Part shown: positions 58,001 to 64,000 of the stretch, piece after piece
How positions within the stretch are numbered: the first letter of the stretch is position 1
How the letters are laid out: each line of letters opens with the position of its first letter
NCBI GenBank assembly: GCA_020543525.1
Contig: JAHYIO010000031.1
Coordinates: 1,116,001-1,180,000 of the forward strand
DNA length: 64,000 nucleotides
Direction of reading: 5' to 3'
Source: Coriolopsis trogii
Taxonomy: Eukaryota > Basidiomycota > Agaricomycetes > Polyporales > Polyporaceae
Translations under genes and position numbers: made by a program
The notes under the pieces: model-generated
Told to the model about the DNA's origin: nothing
Database searches by the model: none
The model's input: the letters and a program-made list of their open reading frames with translations, nothing else

Positions 58001-60944
58001 TGAGCCACGCGCACGGAGCGCAGACCCTCCGAAGGAGTGGAGGGCGCGTGCACCACGTACACCTCCCGTTCCGGCCGAAAGCGGTCGCCCGGAGTCGTCC
58101 AAAGAGTTCGCGAAGCGGATTAAGCGTGTCGTCCTGCACGGGCCGCATGCTGAACGACAGGAGGGCGGGGATACCGGTCAAGACACTGAGACACCTGCGG
58201 AGATGGCAGAACTGGGTCAGCCACAAGATCATGCCGCAGAGATGCGAGCGCCACATTACCGCGATGATCGAGACACGCGTCTCGAAGAGCACAGGGCACG
58301 CGTTGCGAAGGATGTGTCCCTCATGTCGTACCTGTCAGAGAACTCGGAAGGGGTCAATCTGACGGAAGAATTGAAGGGGAAATACTCAGCAGACTCGTTC
58401 TTCGAGGAGATCGTGCGCAAGCCCAAGGAGTTTAAGAACTTCCGGGTAGCGGACGGCCTAGTCTTTCTGAAAGAAAACGGTCGTGAGTTGCTGTGCATTC
58501 CAGACATCCGGCACAACGGCCGGAACGTCCGGGAGCTGGTTATACTGCACGCACATTCACTGCTGGCTCACCTTGGTACCTACAAGACCCTGAGTCTTCT
58601 ACGCGACCACTTCTGGTGGAAGACCATGGCCGCAGACGTCCGGAAGTACTGCGAGACCTGCCAGACCTGTAAGCGAAGTAAGCCAAACAACCAGCGGCCA
58701 TACGGGCTGCTGCAACCACTTGAAGTCCCGCGCGTACCTTGGGAAGTGATCGGGATAGACTTTGTCGGGCCTCTGCCTGAGTCCTCCAATCGTGATGGGA
58801 CGTTCGACACGATAGCGGTGATAATCTGTTTGCTCACCGGGATGGTGCATCTGGTGCCCTGCTGTGACAACTATACTGCGAAGGAAACGGCTGAATTAGT
58901 GTTTGACGCTGTCTATAAGCATCATGGCTTACCACGTGCTATTGTCAGCGATCGCGACGTGCTGTTCACCAGCTCATTCTGGTCGCATTTGCACCGCTTG
59001 ATGGGCGTAGAGTTGCGCATGTCGAGCGCATACCATCCGGAATCCGATGGATCAACTGAGCGAGCCAATCGGACGGTCACTCAGATGCTTCGCCAGTGCA
59101 TTGCTCCTAATCAGAAAGACTGGGTTAGTAAGCTGCCAGGGATCGAGTTCGCGATCAACCTGGCACGCTCCGAGACTACGGGATATGCGCCGTTCTTCTT
59201 GAACACAGGGCGCATGCCTCGCTCTCTGGTTTGGAACGACGCCACTGTTGACGAGTATCCTGGAGTTCGTGCATATGCGCAGCGCGTAAAGTCAGCTGTT
59301 ATGGCCGCACACGACAGTATCCTTGCCGCGCGTGTCAAGCAGACAAGGAATGCGAATGGAAAGCGCCGCCCCGCACCATTTGCGGAGGGCGACTTCGTCT
59401 ATATTTCTACCAAAAACATGAGACTACCTAAAGGACATGCACGTAAGCTCGCGCCGAAGTACATTGGACCGTACAAGATCCTGCGGGACTACGGGAATTA
59501 TTCGTACCTTATCGACCTCCCAGCGAACCTCAAATCGCGCGATATCCATCCTGTATTCCACGCGCACCTCCTTCGGATCCACGAGCCGAACGACGATAGA
59601 CTTTTTCCGGGTCGCCTCGAGACGCAAGTTGCTGATCTTGGCGAACGTGATGACGAGTGGACGATCGAGAAGATTGTGGCGCACCACGGCCGTGGACGCG
59701 ACGCGCTCTTCGAGGCTGAGTGGAAGTCCGGCGACCGGACTTGGGTTCCATACGCGACGGTTGAACATCTTCGCGCATTGCGCGAGTACCTGGAGGTTCA
59801 GGGTGTGGATAATGTTAGTGGACTAGCAGCGGATGGAGGCGGGCAGCCGCCTCACGACGACCCGCAGGTCTTTCTGGGCTCGATCTCGATCGGGGACCAA
59901 GACGAGGCTTATAAGCCTCAGCCCGCGCTGCCTGAGTCTGCAGGCAAACGCGAGGGATCTATGCGCCGCAATCACAGACGCTTCGATCCTCCTCCTCGTC
60001 CTCTTCACCCCTGCCTTCGACCTCGTCCTATTCGTCGTCCTCACCCCTCCCGTCCTCGTCGTTCTACCCACTTCTTCCTCAACACTCAACTCACACTACT
60101 CGCCCTCATCGCTCTTGCTACTCTCACTGCAATTGCCGCTATGGTCTTCATCAACCACTCGCACCTCGAGCGGCTCCACAACAACAGCATCATCATGCGG
60201 AGCCAGGCCACCGGCGAGCGTCGCCAGTACGCAGTGGACCAGCTCCGCAGCTACGCGCGCTTCGACCTGGCGCTGCGTAGCGATGGGATCTCGGGTAACG
60301 CCTACCCTATCCCCGGAGGTTACGCAGAGTTCTGTGAACTCTGGGCTCAGGACGGAACCTGCCCCTTCCAGTTCTGTGAGTACTGGCCCGCCTCCGGCCA
60401 CGTTGTTCTTGCCGGGGAGCACCTCCCGGCCGACGAACTCGCCCCTCGCACGCCCACTGCAGCCGTGGCCCCTGCTCCAGCTGTCCCCGTCGCTCACCCC
60501 CCCGGGTCTCTCGCCGCCGCGCAGGCCGACCCTCGCCGCGCAGCCATCCTCGACGACCTCATTTGGGACCAGCTGTATCGTAACAAAAAGGGGCGGGATG
60601 CTTACCAGAAGCGCGAACTCAAGCGCGGTCAGGACGCACTCCTGGCTGGCTCGGGCGCTGACCCCATCACTCCCATCGATAAACGTGCCCGCATGGCTGA
60701 TGGCCTCCGTGCTCCACCCTCCTCTTCGAGCGGGTCGGGAGCCGCGTCCGGTTCGTCCGTAACCGCGGAGACGTCGTCCAGTCGCGCTAAGGCCACCAAG
60801 GGCAAGGCCCGCGCGGCCAAGGGGGTTCAGGAGGGCGTATCCAAGGCGACCGGTCCCTCTGACAGGAGGGACAACGACAAGGGTGCTCCGGGGGCTGCTG
60901 CTGCCGCTGGAGAGAAGTCTTCCGACGTTTCGATGGCCTACTAG
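52023..60944 (+). CDS. Gag-Pol polyprotein of Ty3/Gypsy element, single 2,973-codon frame
   Basis: Starts MPPRYALRSAAAAAESVQQQ in a CTCACCATGCC context; no frameshift or internal stop. Approximate layout: disordered N-terminus 1-510; Gag capsid-like region 510-700 (REPKPYDGAPDAQVFHKFVQ); zinc knuckle C787, C790, H795, C800; Ser/Asp-rich linker; unassigned folded region about 1000-1220; aspartic protease with DSG at 1272-1274; reverse transcriptase with YLDD at 1592-1595; RNase H with D1746; Arg-rich disordered linker 1862-2100; integrase zinc domain (H2178, H2182, then CETCQTC); DDE residues D2246, D2310, E2346; GPY/F-like segment about 2475-2520; chromodomain about 2544-2592 (W2546); then 380 further residues. 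These include a hydrophobic stretch 2684-2710 and a C-x8-C-x4-C-x7-H motif (C2771, C2780, C2785, H2793). Typical fungal chromovirus Gag-Pol is about half this length. All catalytic residues expected are present. Confidence 0.96.
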   Translation: MPPRYALRSAAAAAESVQQQGIPGEFSNTSLDSESFSSSLSSLPSEGTIQGGTTPSSGASTAPRPPSAGPMVREETVPATPHGGAHIENSTPVVSHSEIQFSSTPSHAPPETSGVNSTPAALSTDSDRWQEVRRKRRGPGQHIQRDVPPHMNTPSMDPCASSSNEESVTSRGEGTSNLQTFRKGKAVDPSNWGAAGIEPDELDPEAQRREFEKYATQRTNSPQTAPPDDSWRARESTAPIPDSSDDEAADQEKSKGKARNVPAPGLSEQAVSEMGSVADAARLQEIHDQIEHLQRQLSEIQLRSRAGSDRVNAPAAPSPVVKQEPWDEGPSSSSSSSSTDMESSTTRDEDVRRRARRPAPYVESYPSSPTSVAHPREEISHVSRYNDPANILVDATIRQARSAEPKPSAGTAFTDALRPVNQVAPTSYLGQAFQNLTGQRRHGRGGSPDPSDSSSSSSSSEDGARRGYEDDETYRKRREHRHRKKERQREQRKQLAMLQKLHRARVPVLKPREPKPYDGAPDAQVFHKFVQEVTAYIDGYQLEPERHAVTVSQFLTDNAYKFYVNTISISPRAWSLRDVLVELFNYCFPVDFRQRMRVKLQRVKQGDRSVREFIHELNGLFLMVGTVSEETRVERLWYGLKVSIQADLWRAHLNPATSSWAAVQAEAEIIERAQATAHAVSSGHRDDRPRDATANSQPKQSSSRSHGQNPRHSSGQRPNRDERSSHRDQRNRDYHRGGAQNDRRRDAPPRRPFNGPAGQTKQSDYRSQGHTPLSEKERDELRAAGKCFVCRETGHVSRNCPKLRLVRSDTRGAPPGVSSYNIEVDFEEFERQRALAESTARIEGVEFNYIGIGLPDEETSSEKGNLSAEPHWQPAQRDSSRMHDRSDTDSIPDLRTVSDSVTEASDYSYHYAASRVSANSLFEGSVHEQDAEDTLSMRTQYYGANNMTGECLDAMAIWLNSICTSEEFCMGDPDEFSSGDRSAEALGRHGDDALEDLVLPRLPAEGRLRLSVPEVYAQRAMYLLNHFRPYLSDEGPEDGRITVVSGQLTSSIWYTDLTTGSDVLPTKDGMISIDNVLLEDPVFDVVAWFRLMLADLYRAELSAIADNGSAIMGEVLEEWTALTLNQFEPWPNHPDGLFETKRERFIVERYRGMLLISDLYLGSIVELECARLRNPRFDLGGWYATTVRQLWVDNNPVFWTEDLEGELIDLFVDHDASGIDWSSVIQCNAIDIPTPLVVQRNAAAPRDFRRIIPAPIVVIVHVNGCDARALLDSGSLADFISPRFAQQLGIHAHELEKPLPVHLAAQGSRAKVNYGCKATLEYQNITEERYFDVLNVNYDIILGTPFLHQHQMTIGFNPTKVIVGSRSAVRLDQGGQQRVVESHAAEVLEDKLEQTRAMLRQYAADICKDASDSPLPPFRAINHTIPLKDPSKIYKTRPVRCPDALRPAWLEKSTAYHKSGQWRFTSARNTSPMLLLMKPGTGVKGVLPKLRVVCDLRERNANTIKMSSPLPDMEGILRQIARKPFRSLIDGKDAYEQIRVVPEHVERTAMTTPNGNIISLVLQQGDCNAVATYQSLMNHIFAPYIGDFVYPYLDDLPIASDTLEDHIRHCKIVIDILRKEKLYISASKLHFLCAELKILGRIVDNDGIRMDPDKVDSVINWKVPTSRELLRGFLGSVGFLADDVATIRLPMGILSSLTGNDVSFRWGPTEQRAFEEIKRLVHAHRTHHRKPLDYGPTAPRIWLVTDGSMAGIAGVVAQGTDWRDARVAAFFSAKLTAAQRNYPVHEIEMLAGVESMLRHRDILQGCHFTWVTDHKGLVHLAHQQNLSGRQARWLEKISEFDFEIEYIPGVKNVLADALSRIYNHDAPGTVRAPAEYVSHDKTDSFATRLEALAISFPVLTSTEASATIPDTPRMTRARTRAARERETELTVDAPGLIPPTASDHPSQACPPSELEHGRSTSTPRAVRAAPPRSRSRGRGRASRERKVRFEVAVEPRARSADPPKEWRARAPRTPPVPAESGRPESSKEFAKRIKRVVLHGPHAERQEGGDTGQDTETPAEMAELGQPQDHAAEMRAPHYRDDRDTRLEEHRARVAKDVSLMSYLSENSEGVNLTEELKGKYSADSFFEEIVRKPKEFKNFRVADGLVFLKENGRELLCIPDIRHNGRNVRELVILHAHSLLAHLGTYKTLSLLRDHFWWKTMAADVRKYCETCQTCKRSKPNNQRPYGLLQPLEVPRVPWEVIGIDFVGPLPESSNRDGTFDTIAVIICLLTGMVHLVPCCDNYTAKETAELVFDAVYKHHGLPRAIVSDRDVLFTSSFWSHLHRLMGVELRMSSAYHPESDGSTERANRTVTQMLRQCIAPNQKDWVSKLPGIEFAINLARSETTGYAPFFLNTGRMPRSLVWNDATVDEYPGVRAYAQRVKSAVMAAHDSILAARVKQTRNANGKRRPAPFAEGDFVYISTKNMRLPKGHARKLAPKYIGPYKILRDYGNYSYLIDLPANLKSRDIHPVFHAHLLRIHEPNDDRLFPGRLETQVADLGERDDEWTIEKIVAHHGRGRDALFEAEWKSGDRTWVPYATVEHLRALREYLEVQGVDNVSGLAADGGGQPPHDDPQVFLGSISIGDQDEAYKPQPALPESAGKREGSMRRNHRRFDPPPRPLHPCLRPRPIRRPHPSRPRRSTHFFLNTQLTLLALIALATLTAIAAMVFINHSHLERLHNNSIIMRSQATGERRQYAVDQLRSYARFDLALRSDGISGNAYPIPGGYAEFCELWAQDGTCPFQFCEYWPASGHVVLAGEHLPADELAPRTPTAAVAPAPAVPVAHPPGSLAAAQADPRRAAILDDLIWDQLYRNKKGRDAYQKRELKRGQDALLAGSGADPITPIDKRARMADGLRAPPSSSSGSGAASGSSVTAETSSSRAKATKGKARAAKGVQEGVSKATGPSDRRDNDKGAPGAAAAAGEKSSDVSMAY

Positions 60945-61015
60945 AACATGGCGTTGGTCCTCGACGAGTTGCATTCCAAACGGGATGGTCGTTCCTGCCA
61001 CGTCTTGGACGCAAC

Positions 61016-61026
61016 GGGAGGGCGGA
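61016..61026 (+). other. Polypurine tract for plus-strand DNA priming
   Basis: GGGAGGGCGGA directly abuts the right LTR start TGTAAC, the position and composition expected for the RNase H-resistant primer of plus-strand synthesis. One C interrupts the purine run. Confidence 0.75.
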
Positions 61027-61292
61027 TGTAACGGGCTAGGCGTCTAACCTTCTTTCTTACTGTACATCCAGTCACGTGACCCGTCGGACTTCCAATCTCT
61101 TCGTCAGCTTCGTCTTTGACTTACGAATACCTTACCAATTCTCTCAGATAGTTCGTATATAAGGTCCCTCTCATGTACGAACTTCCCCAGCGTTTTTGTG
61201 TCAATCGACAGACCTTGAAACCTGTCTTTTCGAGCTTAAGCGCCCACCTGTGCCGACTCCGATTTCGAACTCCGACAATCGCCGTCGTCACA
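61027..61292 (+). repeat. 3' LTR (266 bp)
   Basis: Same sequence and length as the left LTR, ending CGTCACA before the right target duplication. Its TATA box (61156-61162) points rightward towards the convergent ETF-alpha gene, whose stop codon is 100 bp away. RNA started here would be antisense to ETF-alpha. Confidence 0.97.
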
Positions 61293-61297
61293 CTGGG
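61293..61297 (+). repeat. Target-site duplication, right copy
   Basis: CTGGG immediately after the terminal CA of the right LTR, matching 51500-51504. Confidence 0.93.
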
Positions 61298-61328
61298 CAT
61301 GGTGGCGCACGCCCGAGCAATGCTATGA
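61293..61328 (+). pseudogene. Detached last codons of the FAD monooxygenase
   Basis: If the element and one target copy are removed, the frame at 51499 continues into this stretch: twelve codons in phase (Leu, Gly, Met, Val, Ala, His, Ala, Arg, Ala, Met, Leu, stop) ending TGA 61328. This is the original C-terminus, now separated from the gene by 9.8 kb. The phase match across the 5-bp duplication is the proof of where insertion took place. Confidence 0.9.
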
Positions 61329-61391
61329 AGTGGGAAAACAATTCATTCGATGCGATGACTGGATTGTATCCAAATTGTGCGAGGATTATGC

Positions 61392-62547
61392 CTATTGCTT
61401 CAATTTCTGGACGAGTTCTGGCACTGCTTCGTAAAGGTCTGCAACGAGCCCAACATCGGCGACTTGGAAGATAGGTGCCTCCGGGTCCTACGCAAGTTGG
61501 GGAGCTGAGACATAGAGAGCAACATCAGATAGCCCGTGTACTCACCTTGTTGATAGCTACAATAAGCTTGGAATCCTTCATACCTGCCAAATGCTGGATA
61601 GCACCGGAGATACCGATGGCCATGTACAGCTCCGGAGCAACAACCTTGCCGGTCTGACCGACCTGCAACGAGTTATCCGCATAACCCGCATCCACAGCTG
61701 CGCGCGACGCGCCGATTGCAGCTCCAAGCGCGTCCGCCAGGGGCTCAAGCGTGGACTTGAACGTCTCCGCGCTCTTGAGGGCGCGACCTCCGGAAACGAC
61801 ACGGCTGGCGGAACCGAGCTCAGGTCGATCAGACTTGGTGAGGTCGGTCTTGATGTGCTGAGTGGGCACATTGGGGACCTCTACTGGGTCGACAGCCTGC
61901 TCGTCTGCTTGGGCGCTCTCGTCCGCGGGAGAAGCCTTGAAGGCGGTCGAGCGAACCGTGAAAAACTTGACACGCAGGGATGACGGCGCCTTTACGGTCG
62001 CAATCGCATTCCCGGCGTAGATGGGGCGCGTGAAGGTCGTCGCGTTGGACGAGCTATCATGCTCGAGGGAGGTGATGTCAGAGACTGCGGGGAGGTCGAG
62101 CCGAGCGGCGGCACGGGGAAGAATGGACTTTGCAGAGGACGAGTGGGCGGAGACAACATGTGTATAAGGGCTGTTGTCGGAGAGTATCTTCTCGAGTAAT
62201 GGGGAGACTGTCTCTGGCAGCGCGTGCGCGTACTGCTCAGACGCAGAGTGCAGAATCGTGGAGACACCCTTCAGCCTGCCAGACGTCTCAGCACGATGTC
62301 TGCGCTAGTATACAGGGATGACTCACTTCTTTGCCTTCTCAACCACCGCTATCACCTGATCCGGTGCACCTACGACCAAGCCAGTGACTTGACCCCCGAG
62401 TTGTTGCGCGGCCGTCAATGCGGACAGGGAGGCAGAGTCTATAACACCTTCGCGATGTTCAAGGAAAACAAGCGCATGAGGATTCGTCGCAGTTGCGTAA
62501 AGCCTACGAAGAGGGCGGCATTGTAGAGCTGGCCGGAGGCGGAGCAT
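61392..62547 (-). CDS. ETFA: Electron transfer flavoprotein subunit alpha, mitochondrial
   Basis: Starts [20 protein letters not shown] at 62547, an Arg-rich mitochondrial presequence. [20 protein letters not shown] and [13 protein letters not shown] follow; the second exon includes [20 protein letters not shown] and [12 protein letters not shown]. The C-terminal FAD-binding domain holds [80 protein letters not shown] and, after an intron near 61545, [20 protein letters not shown], ending with TAG at 61392. With the beta subunit it carries electrons from acyl-CoA and other matrix dehydrogenases to ETF-ubiquinone oxidoreductase. Convergent with the disrupted monooxygenase; the retrotransposon's right LTR ends 100 bp from its stop codon. 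Identification is firm. Confidence 0.96.
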
Positions 62548-62811
62548 GGTGGTGGTCTTCAGGAAGAGGTGTGTTCCCCACTCTCGCGACGTCCCGTCCC
62601 GACTCGAGCTCCCCCCACACCGAACCCAAGTCCCGTTCCGCCCTCCTGAGCGTCTGTTCTCATTCACGTGGATCATCATGGGCGCCTATACTCCCACGTC
62701 CACCGACTCTACGCCGCGCAGATCTATGTGCTCGACTTGAAGTTGCTCCTTGGCAAGATACCATACAACGCCAATCTTGACAGATAACAACCTCGCGTGA
62801 ATGGCATATGG

Positions 62812-64000
62812 CTATACTTCAGTGGTATTTTGAACCAACTTCGCCAGCCAGCTGATTTCCTCCGGCCCAGTTTTACAGCAACCCCCAGCGACAATCCCTC
62901 CCCAGCTTCCTGTACGCATACATTCCAGCACTATACTTCCCATATCTTCTGCCCATTCGCGTCCTTGTCCATCCCGCGTGGTCCATGTCTGCGTCTGTGT
63001 ATCGTACGTGTCGCCACGATTGGAATACAAGACAAGCCAGGGCTTCCTCTCTCTGGTGCCCATCACGGTGTCCTTGGTCGTCTGTGCCTCCTGAAGCAAG
63101 CTCGACAGAAATTCCACACCTGTACAGTTGATTCCCATCCCCCAGGGCGAAGCAAGAGTTCCATCCTCTCGTTCCTGTAGGATCGCTGAGACAACCTCGG
63201 ACATGCTCACCCGTCGGCCCCCCGCCTTCATCTCGGGAAAGCGGCCGTCTGGATGGACGGTGCTGATCCACCATGGCTTCATCTTCCACGTAAGCCGCTC
63301 CAAGGCCATAACGTCCACGAGCCGTGCGACCGCCTTCCGGATCGCTAGGATCTCCCTCCGGAGTGGGACCGTCTCGAACGCGACAAAGTCCAACGCGTCC
63401 CAACACTGAGCGTCGTCTGCGTACACCTTCAGCCGCTCGTAGTGGAAGGTCGTCAGCGCATCCACTGCGGCCTGCTCCTGTGCGCGTCCCAAGTCCGTAT
63501 CGTCGAACCCGTTGGTCTTCTCGGAGTCAGGGCCATATGGCGGTGGGTAGATGCCGTCGAACTCGTGCGCTGGGGAGAGAGTCGCGCCGTATGGACCAAG
63601 TGACAATGCGATCTTGACGTCCCGGCGTGAAGACTGCTGCGTAGGGTCGGACTTGTCGCCGATGTGTGCCTGTTCCTCAAGATGTTGACGCTTTGCCTCG
63701 ATGGCGAGCCCCACGGATCTGAGCATGATACGGTTCGCGTCTTGGCGTGAGTACCCGGAGCGTTCGAAAGTGTTGTATGCGCATTGGTACCTGTAGATTC
63801 ACATGTCAGAGATGCATTGAAGGTCTCGATCGCATCCGCATGCCGAAAGACACGCACGTTGAAGTAAGTATGATATCCGCTCCAGCCCGCAGGAATGCAA
63901 GATGCGCGGCTACGATGACTCCAGGGTTGTCCTGTACCGGTTTCGCAGACCAAAGTGGCGTCGATATATCCTGATGAAACAGGTCCTCGAGCGTCGTTCC
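62812..64000 (-). CDS. MHT1: Homocysteine S-methyltransferase, 5' end outside window
   Basis: The right edge encodes TTLEDLFHQDISTPLWSAKP then NPGVIVAAHLAFLRAGADII, typical of the barrel's first strands. After an intron near 63790-63850 the frame 62812-63726 continues: MLRSVGLAIEAKRQHLEEQA, KIALSLGPYGATLSPAHEF, FHYERLKVY, DFVAFETVPLRREILAIRKA, GINCTGVEFLSSLL with the first zinc-ligand Cys, and GGIVAGGCCKTGPEEISWLA with the paired zinc-binding cysteines. The stop is at 62812. The enzyme transfers a methyl group from S-methylmethionine or S-adenosylmethionine to homocysteine, giving methionine (yeast Mht1/Sam4). Which donor is used cannot be told. The start codon is beyond 64000. Confidence 0.92.

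Larger units (their letters stand above)
51505..61292 (+). mobile_element. Complete Ty3/Gypsy chromodomain LTR retrotransposon
   Basis: A 9,788-bp element bounded by two 266-bp LTRs that match at every base I compared, with TG...CA ends, a 5-bp target duplication, a purine-rich tract before the right LTR and a single intact 8.9-kb coding frame. The internal order protease, reverse transcriptase, RNase H, integrase, chromodomain places it among Ty3/Gypsy chromoviruses. It has inserted into the 3' end of an FAD monooxygenase gene in the same orientation. Equal LTRs and an unbroken frame mean a very recent insertion, and the element is probably capable of movement (inference). It is unusually long for a fungal chromovirus because of extra coding regions. 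Confidence 0.97.

Noticed and set aside
59833..60762. 309-codon open frame in another phase overlapping the end of Gag-Pol
   Set aside because: Ser/Thr/Pro-rich translation of a codon-biased sense frame; the Gag-Pol phase carries the Cys-rich pattern and the proper stop. A dual-coding role cannot be excluded but has no support.
60096..61001. 301-codon antisense open frame opposite the Gag-Pol end
   Set aside because: Mirror of the sense frame's codon bias; no motif and no promoter.
1..64000. CRISPR arrays, bacterial operons, rRNA genes, mitochondrial inserts
   Set aside because: Nothing of this kind was seen; gene structure is that of a fungal nuclear chromosome throughout.

Overview
This is a 64-kb stretch of a filamentous basidiomycete nuclear genome, most likely an agaricomycete of the polypore type. 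The evidence is dense gene packing on both strands, many short (about 50-65 nt) GT-AG introns, conserved eukaryotic housekeeping genes (ribosomal protein S0, RRP12, signal peptidase subunit 3, ETF-alpha) and typical fungal families (DOMON/cytochrome b561, C-terminal Zn2Cys6 factor, LRR adenylate cyclase). The placement at polypore level is inference from gene content.

Left third (1-24.6 kb): a partial CCCH-finger/ZNFX1-type RNA helicase; RPS0 (divergent from it); glucosamine-6-phosphate deaminase; a NIMA/NEK-type mitotic kinase; two tandem cytochrome b561 genes, of which only the second has a clear signal peptide and DOMON domain; a gene-poor gap; a NIPA-type magnesium transporter; another gap; and a transcription factor whose zinc cluster lies at the C-terminus.

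Middle (24.6-49 kb): a 4.3-kb stretch without a recognisable gene; SPC3 divergent from a GPT2/SCT1-like glycerol-3-phosphate acyltransferase; the large adenylate cyclase gene; an intron-containing tRNA-His; a four-helix SUR7/claudin-like membrane protein; a second acyltransferase of the GPAT type; and the ribosome-biogenesis HEAT-repeat protein RRP12. Signalling (cAMP, NEK), lipid synthesis and ribosome synthesis are interleaved. There are no operons. Closely spaced divergent pairs (helicase/RPS0, SPC3/GPAT, acyltransferase/RRP12) probably share promoter regions.

Right third (49.7-64 kb): an FAD monooxygenase gene has been hit, 11 codons before its natural stop, by a complete 9,788-bp Ty3/Gypsy LTR retrotransposon. 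The two 266-bp LTRs appear identical, the element is flanked by a 5-bp duplication (CTGGG), and a single uninterrupted 2,973-codon Gag-Pol frame fills it. The polyprotein carries a chromodomain and several unexplained extra regions: a folded-looking domain before the protease, an Arg-rich linker before the integrase, and a C-terminal module with a hydrophobic segment and a CCCH-like motif that may be a captured third ORF. The LTR itself supplies a new stop codon to the host gene, so the monooxygenase loses only about ten residues. ETF-alpha and a partial homocysteine S-methyltransferase follow on the opposite strand.

All exon boundaries were placed by eye from splice consensus, reading frame and family knowledge. 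Span ends are firm where a start or stop is stated; internal exons are given only where I traced them.
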